DNA of 36,397 bases, taken from assembly GCA_035776675.1 (NCBI GenBank), contig DASTWO010000073.1, forward strand, positions 1-36,397, read 5' to 3'. The notes beneath the pieces were generated by a model. The model made no database searches. It was not told the origin of the DNA and saw nothing but the letters and a program-made list of their open reading frames with translations. The DNA comes from DASSOY01 sp035776675 (GTDB lineage: Bacteria; Bacillota; Bacilli; Bacillales; DASSOY01). Shown here one piece after another: positions 24,024 to 32,532 of this stretch (position 1 is its first letter; every line of letters begins with the position of its first letter). The position numbers and the translations under genes are program-made.

Positions 24024-25469
24024 TCACGAAGCGGAAGCAACCTTCTTCCTTCGCTGCCCCTCTTTGGACTTGATTCCGAGAAAGATCCCCGCCGGAATGG
24101 TCACCACCGTCAAGATTCCGATAATAAGGTATGCCTCGTTAATAGCTGTCATTGCCGCCTGCTGGACTGTGTCACCGGCCGCCACCAAATGCATTTTACG
24201 AACCTGGAAGAAAACCGAAATAAACACGACACCCAGGGCTGAAGCCATTCGCCGAACCACATTGTTCATGGCCGAGCCTTGAGCCACCATAGGATCCGGA
24301 ATCGAATTCATCCCAGTTGTATTAGCTGGCATGTTCGTGAATCCCATTCCCATGCCGCGTAATGCCATAAGAAAGACAATAATCCACAGAGGCGTCCGCA
24401 GCCCAACAAAATAAAACAAAAACATCATTACAGCCGAAATCGCCAGGCCAATTGGCACTACAGCAGTCGGTCCTCTTTTATCAAGAATGCGCCCGCCGAT
24501 ATTCATGAATATACCCGTAAACACAGCCGACGGAAGCAAGACAAGTCCCGTAGCCACCGCGCTGTATCCATACACGCTTTGAATTAAAAACGGCAATAAA
24601 AAAATACTCGCGAACAAACCGATCGTGCCAATGCTTGAAATCAACACAGCCAATGAGAAAGCCGGCGTCCCGAAAAGCTCCAAATTCAACAGTGGATCAG
24701 ACGTCCGCTTCTCAATCAACCCGAAGACCACAAGACAGGCCAAGCCAAACCCGACAAGGGCAATGTTCATGGGATTTGTCAGCTGGTCAACCGACTTCAT
24801 TCGAGAGACGGCAAACAAAATAGTCCCAATCCCTAATGTAACCGCCACAAAGCCTTTATAGTCAAATTGCTTATTAGGATTCCGCGCAGGCCGTTTCAAA
24901 TAAATCGCGCACATGATTAACCCAAGAATCCCGGTAGGAACATTGGCCAGGAACAAAAATCGCCAACTGAAATTCTCTATAAGAAAACCGCCGAGCGTCG
25001 GCCCGATTGTCGGCGCCACCATTGCCGCGATACCATAAACACCCATAGCCTTACCACGCTCATTATGAGGAAACACTTCAAAGATCAGCGCCATCGCAAG
25101 CGGAATCATCACACCTCCCGCTAAACCCTGGATAGCTCTGAAAAAGATAATCGACCCGAGACTCCATGAAAAGGAGCCCGCAATCGAACCTGACGTAAAC
25201 AAAGCCAACCCGATCATAAACAAGTTCTTCTTACCGATTCTTTCACTTAAGTATCCCGTAAGCGGCATCGCCATCCCCATCGTTACCATGAAGATGGTCA
25301 GAATCCAGCTAACTGCCACTGCATCCGCGTGAAACAGCTCCTCGAAATACGGCAAAGCCGGGTTCATCATACTATTATTCAAAATCAGCGTAAATGCGCC
25401 TAACAAGACAGAAATCACAACAAGCCATTTCTCCGACAGAACTTTACTCACCGTTCTCACCCCCGACAT
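24024..25469 (-). CDS. MFS multidrug efflux transporter, DHA2 (14-TM) family
   Basis: A 481-residue proton-driven drug exporter of the EmrB/QacA branch. Motif A is GYLSERIGKKN after TM2. Motif C (antiporter motif) is GIAAMVAPTIGPTLGGFLIENFSWRFLF in TM5. The hydrophobic pattern fits 14 helices, and the tail ends in basic KSKEGQRRKKVASAS. ATG 25469 has no ribosome site; GTG 25451, preceded by GGGGGTGA, may be the true start, shortening it by six residues. No adjacent regulator is seen, so the substrates cannot be guessed. It takes the place of ydiK in the B. subtilis order. Confidence 0.9.
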   Translation of the reverse strand: MSGVRTVSKVLSEKWLVVISVLLGAFTLILNNSMMNPALPYFEELFHADAVAVSWILTIFMVTMGMAMPLTGYLSERIGKKNLFMIGLALFTSGSIAGSFSWSLGSIIFFRAIQGLAGGVMIPLAMALIFEVFPHNERGKAMGVYGIAAMVAPTIGPTLGGFLIENFSWRFLFLANVPTGILGLIMCAIYLKRPARNPNKQFDYKGFVAVTLGIGTILFAVSRMKSVDQLTNPMNIALVGFGLACLVVFGLIEKRTSDPLLNLELFGTPAFSLAVLISSIGTIGLFASIFLLPFLIQSVYGYSAVATGLVLLPSAVFTGIFMNIGGRILDKRGPTAVVPIGLAISAVMMFLFYFVGLRTPLWIIVFLMALRGMGMGFTNMPANTTGMNSIPDPMVAQGSAMNNVVRRMASALGVVFISVFFQVRKMHLVAAGDTVQQAAMTAINEAYLIIGILTVVTIPAGIFLGIKSKEGQRRKKVASAS

Positions 25470-25637
25470 TTCGTATTCCGAAATATTTCTCCTCTTCCAC
25501 TATACCATGTTGATCAACCTAAAGCTGAATCAAAAGCCTTCTCTTCCACAAGAAGAAAACTCGGCTCTCGCCAAGTCCCCCATTCTACCCCCACCCTTCA
25601 TTTGGATCAAATGAAAGGCTCACTTCCCTTCACACAC

Positions 25638-25667
25638 AAAAAAACCACGAATCGAATCATTCGTGGT
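25638..25667 (-). terminator. Intrinsic terminator overlapping the tatC stop codon
   Basis: ACCACGAAT (25667-25659 on the minus strand) pairs with ATTCGTGGT (25652-25644) around a 6-base loop, then a run of T to 25638. The tatC stop (25659-25657) lies within the hairpin. Confidence 0.88.
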
Positions 25668-26400
25668 AAACGGTCTTTTGCGCATTCAACACTTTACGAT
25701 AAGCGAACTGTGAAATCAAGATGCTAATCTCATACAAAATCACCAGCGGCGCCATTACAACTAGCTGTGATACAACGTCGGGCGGCGTTATCAAGCCAGC
25801 AATCACAAGCAACGCAAAGTATGCGTATTTCCGGATTTTCCGCAAAAACTGAGGAGTGACAATCCCCAGACGCGTCAAGAACATCGCCAATAATGGCAAT
25901 TGAAAAACAATACCGAAGGGGATGGTGAGTTTAAACAAAAAGGTGAAATACTCATAAATCCCGAATTCTTCCTGAATGTTCATGTCATTTGTCAACTCGA
26001 GCAGAAAATCCATAACAAAAGGAAGCAGCACAAAATAGGAAAACGCCAATCCCAGCAAAAATAAGAAGACCGTCATCGGAATATACATCAGCGTGACCTT
26101 GCGCTCATTCGGATAGAGGCCGGGACTAACAAACGCCCAAATCTGAAACAAAAGAAGCGGTCCCGTCAGGACCAGCGCAATGATAAAGGCAAATTGGATA
26201 TATACATACATCGGGTCAGTCAGCCGAAAAGCGTTGAGTGATATATCCTCCGCCATCGGCGCGTGTTCAAGCATCACAATCAGCGGCTTAGAAAGAAACA
26301 TGCCCGCAGCAAAGGCCGCAACGAAAAAAATCACGACTGTAAACAGGCGCTTTCGCAGCTCCGCCACGTGCTCCATGAAATCTTGTTTGTTATCGTTCAT
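25657..26400 (-). CDS. tatC: Twin-arginine translocase subunit TatC
   Basis: Six-helix membrane receptor for folded proteins bearing RR signal peptides. The 247 residues begin with the conserved MEHVAELRKRLF cytoplasmic N-terminus. Other landmarks are the FVSPGLYPNERK loop after TM2 and the conserved periplasmic Glu region in NMNIQEEFGIYEYFTF. The last helices run to about residue 230. It is 14 bp downstream of tatA, forming a minimal TatA-TatC pair like B. subtilis tatAy-tatCy (no tatB). No obvious Tat substrate is encoded alongside. Confidence 0.97.
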   Translation of the reverse strand: MNDNKQDFMEHVAELRKRLFTVVIFFVAAFAAGMFLSKPLIVMLEHAPMAEDISLNAFRLTDPMYVYIQFAFIIALVLTGPLLLFQIWAFVSPGLYPNERKVTLMYIPMTVFLFLLGLAFSYFVLLPFVMDFLLELTNDMNIQEEFGIYEYFTFLFKLTIPFGIVFQLPLLAMFLTRLGIVTPQFLRKIRKYAYFALLVIAGLITPPDVVSQLVVMAPLVILYEISILISQFAYRKVLNAQKTVYHE

Positions 26401-26414
26401 ACCGGATCACCTGA

Positions 26415-26603
26415 TTAATCCTTCTTCTCCGCCTTTGTATGCTTGGCATCATCGTCATCGTCGTCATCTGCCAAACCTTTTGTCGCTTGTTTGAATTCCT
26501 TCAATGTATGACCGAACGACTTTCCGAGCTCCGGCAATTTCTTTGGACCGAAAATCACCAATGCCACAATCGCGATCAACAGAATGCTCCATCCTCCGAG
26601 CAT
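26415..26603 (-). CDS. tatA: Twin-arginine translocase pore subunit TatA
   Basis: A 62-residue protein: a short N-terminus, one membrane helix (GWSILLIAIVALVIF), the FGPKKLPELGKSFG hinge, an amphipathic helix (HTLKEFKQATKG), and an acidic tail with seven Asp in a row (ADDDDDDDAKH). The ATG at 26603 has GGAGG eight bases upstream. An in-frame GTG at 26612 overlaps that ribosome site and is unlikely. It resembles TatAy. The Asp tract arises from repeated GAT/GAC codons. Confidence 0.95.
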   Translation of the reverse strand: MLGGWSILLIAIVALVIFGPKKLPELGKSFGHTLKEFKQATKGLADDDDDDDAKHTKAEKKD

Positions 26604-26682
26604 CACATCCACCTCCGTTTATTTTTGTGAAAATCCGTTATGGATTAACAGAATGAAATTTCGTGATTTAAGCCTAACACTT

Positions 26683-27321
26683 CTATTGTAAAGGATAATG
26701 CTTAAGGAAATAAAGCAAAGCCTCAAGTTCAACTGATAAATCAATATGATGCACACGAATATGATCCGGAACCGACAAACGCGCCGGAGTGAAATTCAAA
26801 ATGCCTTGTACTCCGGAATCCACGATCTGCTCAGCTACTGACTGAGCAACCGGAGCCGGAACTGTCAAAATGGCAACAGGCGCATTATCTCCGACTTTCT
26901 CACGGAAATCGCGAATATTGTAGACCGGAACGCCGCCAACCTCACCGTTGACTTTTCCCGGGTCCGCATCGAACGCCATCACAATTTGTGTGCTGCTGTT
27001 CTTCATGAAGTTATACCGTAACAAAGCCGTTCCGAGATTTCCGACACCGACGAGAACGACGTTTGTCAGCTCGTCCTGATCAAGCGTTTTCCGGAAGAAC
27101 TCAAGCAGGGATTCGACATTGTAGCCGTAACCTTTCTTACCGAGCGCTCCGAAATAGGAAAAGTCGCGCCGGATCGTAGCCGAATCCACCTTGACGGCCC
27201 GGCTTAGCTCCTTCGACGATACCCTTTGTTTCCCGGAATCATGTAGATTCTTCAAAAATCGAAAGTACAGCGGCAACCGTTTCGCCGTCGCCTGTGGAAT
27301 CTTCGATTCATTTTGTTTCAT
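26683..27321 (-). CDS. rex: Redox-sensing transcriptional repressor Rex
   Basis: A 212-residue homodimer that senses NADH/NAD+ and represses fermentative and respiratory genes. The N-terminal winged helix (KIPQATAKRLPLYFRFLKNL, VDSATIRRDFSYFG) is followed by a Rossmann domain with VVLVGVGNLGTALL at about 82-95 and the C-terminal swapped helix (VELEALLYFLKHYPLQ). I start at ATG 27321, which follows GAGGATTCCG and yields MKQNESKIPQ as in relatives; an ATG at 27333 is also possible. It overlaps the end of moaC by 14 bp. I found no palindromic Rex operator in the neighbouring gaps. Confidence 0.97.
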   Translation of the reverse strand: MKQNESKIPQATAKRLPLYFRFLKNLHDSGKQRVSSKELSRAVKVDSATIRRDFSYFGALGKKGYGYNVESLLEFFRKTLDQDELTNVVLVGVGNLGTALLRYNFMKNSSTQIVMAFDADPGKVNGEVGGVPVYNIRDFREKVGDNAPVAILTVPAPVAQSVAEQIVDSGVQGILNFTPARLSVPDHIRVHHIDLSVELEALLYFLKHYPLQ

Positions 27322-27817
27322 CGGAATCCTCATCCATTCGCCGATAATCTCCGCTTTTGCCGCCGGTTTTCTCTACCAGATAGGTTGGACCGATTACCAT
27401 TCCTTTATCCAACGCTTTACACATATCATAAACCGTCAACGCCGCCGCGCCAACCGCAGTCAACGCTTCCATCTCCACGCCAGTCGCCGCCTTCGTCTTC
27501 ACTTCGGCGTCAACGACAAGCTCGTATACGCCATCCGTCTTCCAATGGAAACGGATGTCTACCCCGGAGAGCGGCAACGTATGGCACATCGGTATCCAAT
27601 CAGGCGTCCTTTTCGCGGCCATTACGCCAGCCACCTGTGCAACCGCCAGCACATCGCCTTTTTTTACCGTTTTATTTTCAATGCCTTCGTAGATTGCCTG
27701 GCTCACTTTCACCTTCGAACGAGCCACAGCCGTTCGCACGGTTTCCTGCTTATCAGAAACGTCAACCATGCGTGCACGCCCTTGCTCATTCACATGCGTC
27801 CATTTCTCCATCGGCAT
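27308..27817 (-). CDS. moaC: Cyclic pyranopterin monophosphate synthase MoaC
   Basis: Second half of the first step of molybdenum cofactor synthesis, making cPMP from 3',8-cH2GTP. The 169 residues contain MVDVSDKQETVRTAVA, the conserved WIPMCHTLPLSGVDI, and VKTKAATGVEMEALTAVGAAALTVYDMCKALDKGM with the active-site Lys. ATG 27811 (MEKWTHV) may be the real start, since AAGGAAG is too close to ATG 27817. It overlaps rex by 14 bp. No other moa gene is in the window, so the pathway must be completed elsewhere. Confidence 0.97.
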   Translation of the reverse strand: MPMEKWTHVNEQGRARMVDVSDKQETVRTAVARSKVKVSQAIYEGIENKTVKKGDVLAVAQVAGVMAAKRTPDWIPMCHTLPLSGVDIRFHWKTDGVYELVVDAEVKTKAATGVEMEALTAVGAAALTVYDMCKALDKGMVIGPTYLVEKTGGKSGDYRRMDEDSDETK

Positions 27818-27924
27818 CTTCCTTTTTCATCATACTACATCTTGTCCACGACTTTTCGCCGAAACTGTCACAAATCGTTGAACGTCCACCCGATAGTACG
27901 CTACACTATTAGCGGTGAACAAAA

Positions 27925-29835
27925 ATGATGATTCTACAAGTGAACAATCTGCAAAAGACATTTGGTGCTGATCTTATTCTATCGAATATCACGATGGAAG
28001 TACAATCTCGCGACCGCATCGGCCTCGTCGGACGTAATGGCGCAGGCAAATCAACCCTGTTGAAAATTGTCGCGGGAGAACTTTCTTTTGACGCCGGTGA
28101 TATCATCAGCCCGAAGAACGTGTCTATTGGCTACATGGCGCAAAATACGGCTTTAGATTCCGAACGTTCGATTTGGGACGAAATGATGACCGTGTTTGAA
28201 CCTCTGGTCCGGAAGGAGAAACAGCTTCGGGCAATGGAAGAGAAAATGGCCGGGGATTACGATGAGAAATTGCTGGCCGAATACGATCAACTTCAGGAAA
28301 CTTTTAAAAATAACGGCGGCTATACGTACGAAGCGGACATTCGCGCGGTCCTGAACGGACTGAACTTTGGTGATTTCAACGAATCCACGCCGATTTCAAA
28401 CCTGAGTGGCGGCCAGAAAACACGGCTCGCCCTTGGAAAGAAGCTTTTGGAGAAGCCTGATCTGCTAATTCTGGATGAGCCAACAAACCATCTCGACATT
28501 GACACGTTAACATGGCTGGAAGGCTGGCTTGTGAACTACCCGGGAGCGCTTGTGATCGTTTCGCACGACCGTTATTTTCTCGATCATACCGTGAACCAGG
28601 TCTACGAAATTTCCCGGAATCGAATCAACCGATTTCACGGCAATTACAGTGACTATTTGACTGAGAAAGCGGCCCGCTACGAGCAAGACATGAAAACTTA
28701 TGAAAAGCAACAAAAAGAAGTCGCCCAACTGGAAGACTTCATTCAACGGAACATCGTCCGCGCTTCGACAACGAAGCGGGCACAGAGCAGGCGCAAACTT
28801 CTGGAGAAGATGGAGCTGATGGACAAGCCGAAAGGCGACGAGAAATCCGCGAACTTCTCCTTTGAGATCGCCCGCCAGAGCGGTAAGGACACTTTGCGCA
28901 CGGATGATTTGGCGTTTGGCTATGAGGAAACCGGGCCGATTCTCGAACATCTGAATCTTGACGTCAAACGCGGAGAGAGGATCGCCCTCATTGGACCAAA
29001 TGGCATCGGAAAAACAACGCTGTTGAAAACGATCGCCGGCACGCTCCCTCCGATAGCTGGCAACGTGAAGCACGGTGCTAATGTGGCGATCGGTTATTAT
29101 GATCAGGAACAGAAAACCTTGTCCCGCACAAAATCCGCGTTGGATGAACTCTGGGATGACTATAGACTCACACCGGAGAAAGACATCCGTACTGTGCTAG
29201 GAAACTTTTTGTTCAGCGGCGACGATGTCTTGAAAACTGTGGCGGAACTAAGCGGTGGTGAGAAAGCAAGGCTTTCCCTTGCCAAGCTCATGATGCAGAA
29301 AGCCAATCTGTTGATTCTCGACGAACCGACGAACCATCTCGACCTTGACAGCAAAGAAGTGCTGGAGGCCGCTCTGGCCGACTACCCGGGAACGATTTTG
29401 TTCGTATCGCACGACCGTTATTTCATCAACCGGAACGCAACCAAGGTGCTGGAACTCTCTCACGACGGGATGACCCCCTACCTTGGCGACTACGACTACT
29501 ACATTGAGAAAAAGACGGAAACGGAAGAACTTGAGCGGCTGGAAGCTGAGGAAAACGCACCAGAGGCAGTTGAAGCCGAGCCATCCGAAGGAAAGCAAGC
29601 CTTCGAGGCGGAGAAACGGGCCAAGAACGAAGAACGCCGCCGCCAGCGCCGGATCGAGGACATCGAGGGGCAAATCGAGACACTGGAAACGGATATCGAG
29701 GAGAAAGAACAACAGCTCCTCGACCCGGAAGTGTTCGGCGACCACGAAAAAGCCGGCGAGCTAAACGAAGAACTCGAAGCCAATCGCGAGAAACTGGAAA
29801 TGCTCATGGAAGAATGGACCGAATTGCAAACTTAA
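27925..29835 (+). CDS. ydiF: ABC-F family ATPase (YdiF-like)
   Basis: A 636-residue soluble protein with two ABC domains and no membrane segments. The first domain has GRNGAGKST (about 36-44) and LSGGQKTRLALGKK; the second has GPNGIGKTT (about 355-363) and LSGGEKARLSLAK; both have LLILDEPTNHLD. The ~80-residue linker (about 235-320) is the P-site tRNA-interaction motif of ABC-F proteins, and a charged coiled coil fills the last 90 residues. ABC-F proteins act on the ribosome E site. This is a housekeeping type, so drug resistance cannot be assumed. A candidate promoter (TTGAAC-18 bp-TACACT) precedes it. The ribosome site is weak; ATG 27928 is an alternative start. Confidence 0.95.
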   Translation: MMILQVNNLQKTFGADLILSNITMEVQSRDRIGLVGRNGAGKSTLLKIVAGELSFDAGDIISPKNVSIGYMAQNTALDSERSIWDEMMTVFEPLVRKEKQLRAMEEKMAGDYDEKLLAEYDQLQETFKNNGGYTYEADIRAVLNGLNFGDFNESTPISNLSGGQKTRLALGKKLLEKPDLLILDEPTNHLDIDTLTWLEGWLVNYPGALVIVSHDRYFLDHTVNQVYEISRNRINRFHGNYSDYLTEKAARYEQDMKTYEKQQKEVAQLEDFIQRNIVRASTTKRAQSRRKLLEKMELMDKPKGDEKSANFSFEIARQSGKDTLRTDDLAFGYEETGPILEHLNLDVKRGERIALIGPNGIGKTTLLKTIAGTLPPIAGNVKHGANVAIGYYDQEQKTLSRTKSALDELWDDYRLTPEKDIRTVLGNFLFSGDDVLKTVAELSGGEKARLSLAKLMMQKANLLILDEPTNHLDLDSKEVLEAALADYPGTILFVSHDRYFINRNATKVLELSHDGMTPYLGDYDYYIEKKTETEELERLEAEENAPEAVEAEPSEGKQAFEAEKRAKNEERRRQRRIEDIEGQIETLETDIEEKEQQLLDPEVFGDHEKAGELNEELEANREKLEMLMEEWTELQT

Positions 29836-29866
29836 GGCCGATTCCAACACGGGTCGGTCTTCTTTA
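29834..29866 (+). terminator. Intrinsic terminator of the ABC-F gene
   Basis: AAGGCCGA (29834-29841) pairs with TCGGTCTT (29854-29861), one G-U, over a 12-base loop, followed by CTTTAAA. The U-run is short, but the hairpin begins in the stop codon region between convergent genes. Confidence 0.6.
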
Positions 29867-29890
29867 AATCGATGAAATGGAACGAAGGGT

Positions 29891-30679
29891 TTAACCGTTA
29901 TCTTTCCGCCCAAACCAAGCCTCCGTCTCAATGCGAAAGTTCAATTCCCCATGCGCTTCAATACCAGACAATCGCTCCCTTAACACTTTCTCAAACTCAT
30001 CCGCCTGATCGTCTAACAAACGTTTGTTGGCATAGGACGTAGAATAAAGAAATCCAATGATCTCATCGATGGACCACTCCATCGAATATTCATGTCGCCA
30101 CGCCTCCAACACCTTAAACGGCGAACGCGCCAGAACGGTTTGGTGGGATTCTTTCGGATGCTCATAATAGCCTTTCCCGGCGCGTCGTTTGGCGCCTAGA
30201 AACTCCCGAATAACTTCGTTCACCACTTCATGATATTCCTCAGATCCGTCTATTTTTTTCGAGGCAACCACAACGCCCCCCTGCGGTTGAACCATCTCAT
30301 ACAGCTTCCGCAACACATCATCGCGATCCATCCAGTGGAAGGATTCTCCCATTGCCACAAGCCGGTACGGCCCCATATCCGACGATAAGTCCCAGGATGA
30401 CCCCTGCCGAAACTCAAGATTTGCTAGGTTGGACAGCCTGCGGGCTTCCTCCAACATTTCTCTGTCAGGATCCATCCCGACAACTTCTTCAAAATAATGG
30501 GCCAGCGGCCTCGTCAAATTGCCGATTCCACATCCAAGATCAAGCGCCCAACCCGTGCCATCAAGATGGTAGACTTCCGAAATCCACTCAAGCAAAGCCT
30601 GAGGGTATGCCGGGCGATATTGATAGTATTTGGCAGTCCCCTCGAAAAGCGACGAATCATAAGAAGCATCGGAACCCAA
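29891..30679 (-). CDS. Class I SAM-dependent methyltransferase
   Basis: A 262-residue protein of the methyltransferase 11/25 type. Motif I is WALDLGCGIGNLTRPLA (about 43-59), followed by VVGMDPDREMLEEAR with the acidic residue that binds the SAM ribose, then GESFHWMDRDDVL near motif IV, and a C-terminal lid. The N-terminal ALFEGTAKYYQYRPAYP-like start is typical of small-molecule methyltransferases. The start is TTG at 30679, with GGAGG eight bases upstream; the ATG next to that site is out of frame. The substrate is unknown. It is the last of four co-directional accessory genes. Confidence 0.85.
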   Translation of the reverse strand: MGSDASYDSSLFEGTAKYYQYRPAYPQALLEWISEVYHLDGTGWALDLGCGIGNLTRPLAHYFEEVVGMDPDREMLEEARRLSNLANLEFRQGSSWDLSSDMGPYRLVAMGESFHWMDRDDVLRKLYEMVQPQGGVVVASKKIDGSEEYHEVVNEVIREFLGAKRRAGKGYYEHPKESHQTVLARSPFKVLEAWRHEYSMEWSIDEIIGFLYSTSYANKRLLDDQADEFEKVLRERLSGIEAHGELNFRIETEAWFGRKDNG

Positions 30680-30700
30680 AGCCCATTCCTCCTCCTCAAA

Positions 30701-31294
30701 TTATGTGGACAGTTTACGTTTTGATGATCGGGACCACCCCGTCCAAATGCCTGTGCCCATTATAGTTACTAATATCGACATACTCAGGGTTGCCCAGTTG
30801 AAGTATAAGGGATTGGTATATTGATTGAACCAATCGAAACGGTAAATGCGGGAATCCGTTTCACTTGGCGGTCCGCCTAAAGCCTCTACAAGATGGTCGA
30901 CCAGATTCATTTCAATGAAAATACAAATCAGCGTTAGCACGAGGCAAATAGTTGAAACTATGAAATTCATGGAGGTGGAAATTCGAAAGAAGAGATGATA
31001 ACTGACCAAAGCCACAGCAAGAACAAACATCGCAAACAGCGGCATCAAGGGCATCATCAAGAGAATAGCCGGATTGCCGTTACCAGACACCCTATCAGGT
31101 GAAATCGTAAACACATCGGAAATCGCCCAAACCCCAAGCCCATTTAAGAAAAATAACAAAAGAACCACAACCGTTACCTTCCCTCTTGAAAAAGAACCAC
31201 CGTCCGTTGTTTTCAGGTAAGGAAGGACACGACGAACATTCAAAACAGAGTACACGACGGAAAATCCGAACAAAACACCAAGAAAAACGACCAT
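30701..31294 (-). CDS. Multi-pass membrane protein, unknown function
   Basis: A 197-residue protein with about five hydrophobic segments (near 2-18, 41-60, 78-102, 109-130 and 168-187). Between the last two lies a soluble loop containing DHLVEALGGPPSETDSRIYRFDWFNQYTNP. No family recognised. GAGG lies about 11 bases before the ATG. The gene is 21 bp upstream of the methyltransferase gene and 32 bp downstream of the kinase-like gene, so the three are probably cotranscribed. Confidence 0.7.
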   Translation of the reverse strand: MVVFLGVLFGFSVVYSVLNVRRVLPYLKTTDGGSFSRGKVTVVVLLLFFLNGLGVWAISDVFTISPDRVSGNGNPAILLMMPLMPLFAMFVLAVALVSYHLFFRISTSMNFIVSTICLVLTLICIFIEMNLVDHLVEALGGPPSETDSRIYRFDWFNQYTNPLYFNWATLSMSILVTIMGTGIWTGWSRSSKRKLST

Positions 31295-31326
31295 TATGAT
31301 TTCCGCCTCTCAAGAAGGTTTTTCAC

Positions 31327-31950
31327 TTACTTCTCTTTCACAATAACTTCACCTTCCGAAATAGCTGCACTCTGCCCAGTGCCATCTATCAAAAGGTCAG
31401 CAGACGCCCTCGGATTTTGCGCTCGATCATATCGTTCCTCCTCAGGCATCCAATTGTTCTCCCACCAGTCTCGAGCGTCTTCGCCATCCCGTTCTATCCC
31501 CCGTTGAAGGCGAAGCTCGCGCGGACTTTCAACCCAAATTTTATAATCATAAAATCCTGCCAACTCATTCCGGGTAGCGTAAACCCCCTCAACCACGACA
31601 ATCCCGCAAGTCGGAACCCTATGCCATTCAGCCAACTGATCCAAGTCCCAATCATATCGTTGATAGCGTCCATCTTGATCCTGACTTAGCGGCATCAACA
31701 CCTGATCTTTAACCCTTCGCCAATCCACATCGCCAATCTCATTTTGCTTGCGATTCTTCTCCCTTTCCACAGACGGAAGAAAGAAGTCATCCATCTCCAC
31801 AACCGTCACATCGCTGCACAACGTTTCCATTTCCCGCGCCAAAGTTCTCTTCCCCGCACCGCCAAATCCGTCTATACCGACAATAATCGTTTCTTGTTTT
31901 CGATCCGCCTCCCGGAGTTCAACCAGTAAGGCATGCAATGAAAATTTCAT
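31327..31950 (-). CDS. Uridine-kinase-like P-loop NTPase
   Basis: A 207-residue protein of the uridine kinase/phosphoribulokinase-like fold. It has a Walker A loop GIDGFGGAGKRT (about 25-36), VVEMDDFFLP with the substrate-binding Asp pair, YDWDLDQL, VVVEGVYATRNEL (Walker B region) and a lid with RLQRGIERDGED. The acceptor nucleoside or sugar cannot be told from the sequence. Similar stand-alone proteins in Bacillales are annotated only as uridine-kinase family. It lies four bases downstream of the small membrane-protein gene and shares its transcript. Confidence 0.8.
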   Translation of the reverse strand: MKFSLHALLVELREADRKQETIIVGIDGFGGAGKRTLAREMETLCSDVTVVEMDDFFLPSVEREKNRKQNEIGDVDWRRVKDQVLMPLSQDQDGRYQRYDWDLDQLAEWHRVPTCGIVVVEGVYATRNELAGFYDYKIWVESPRELRLQRGIERDGEDARDWWENNWMPEEERYDRAQNPRASADLLIDGTGQSAAISEGEVIVKEK

Positions 31951-31954
31951 TTTA

Positions 31955-32245
31955 TTATCTCGCTCCGTTCTTACTGTTCCAGCGTCTTACGATCTTCTTG
32001 TGGAAAACGAACCCGCCCAGCAAAACCAATGTTAAAAAGGCGATAAAGACACTGACTCCAAGAAATTGATTGGCTACGTCCAGGATCTTATCATTCGGAA
32101 GTCTTTCGTTCACTGGAAATCCTAGAAAATACACACCGATCCCGTTACCGTCTGGAGTGATTCCCTTTAACTCAGAGAATTTCTTGAAACACATAAACGA
32201 CAAAAAAGCCCCTATCAAAGCGAAACAAACCCAAACCGGCCTCAT
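31955..32245 (-). CDS. Small two-helix membrane protein, unknown function
   Basis: A 96-residue protein with hydrophobic segments near 3-20 and 65-87, joined by a soluble loop (SELKGITPDGNGIGVYFLGFPVNERLPND) and ending in a basic tail. AGGAGGGG seven bases before the ATG and a good -10 upstream support expression. It is the first gene of the 32.2-29.9 kb group and starts at the edge of the DnaA-box region. No family recognised. Confidence 0.68.
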   Translation of the reverse strand: MRPVWVCFALIGAFLSFMCFKKFSELKGITPDGNGIGVYFLGFPVNERLPNDKILDVANQFLGVSVFIAFLTLVLLGGFVFHKKIVRRWNSKNGAR

Positions 32246-32281
32246 TAAACCCCTCCTTACTTAGTAAAAATTGTTATCTTC

Positions 32282-32309
32282 ATTATACTTTATCGTTCAA
32301 AAAATGCAA
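32282..32309 (-). promoter_or_regulatory. Candidate SigA promoter of the accessory gene group
   Basis: A perfect TATAAT (32287-32282) with TTGCAT (32309-32304) 16 bp upstream on the minus strand. It directs transcription into the gene at 32245. It lies beside the DnaA-box cluster, so DnaA could influence it. Confidence 0.55.
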
Positions 32310-32347
32310 AAATTCATTGAACCTTACGACTTAAGAACATATGCACA

Positions 32348-32532
32348 CTATTCACAGGTTTATCAACAGCATTTTTCGCTGTTTTATGCTTTTTCACAGG
32401 TTTTGTCCCCAATTTCCACAACAAAACCGCAATTTATCCACATTTTTTTGTTAACATACCCACCCCGCGCCGGGATTTCATTCACAAGGTTTTTCCCCAT
32501 TATCCCGTGGATGTGGATATCTTTTTTCCACA
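32348..32532. other. Cluster of DnaA-box-like 9-mers between tsaD and the accessory genes
   Basis: One perfect box, TTATCCACA (32434-32442). Three boxes with one mismatch: TTATCAACA (32360-32368), TTTTCCACA (32524-32532), and ATATCCACA on the minus strand (32520-32512). Four with two mismatches: CTATTCACA (32348), TTTTTCACA (32390), ATTTCCACA (32412) and TCATTCACA (32478). All lie within 185 bp of noncoding, AT-rich DNA. I recall that B. subtilis has a DnaA-box cluster beside gcp (tsaD) that binds DnaA and moderates initiation; that comparison is from memory. Confidence 0.75.

Noticed and set aside
26613..26682. Possible Rex operator near rex/tatA
   Set aside because: A TTGTGA half-site occurs at about 26625 but no matching TCACAA half follows. 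The moaC-ydiF gap also has only a half-site.
29248..29745. 165-codon minus-strand frame opposite the ABC-F gene
   Set aside because: Shadow of the coiled-coil and second ATPase domain; composition reflects the GAG/GAA-rich opposite strand.
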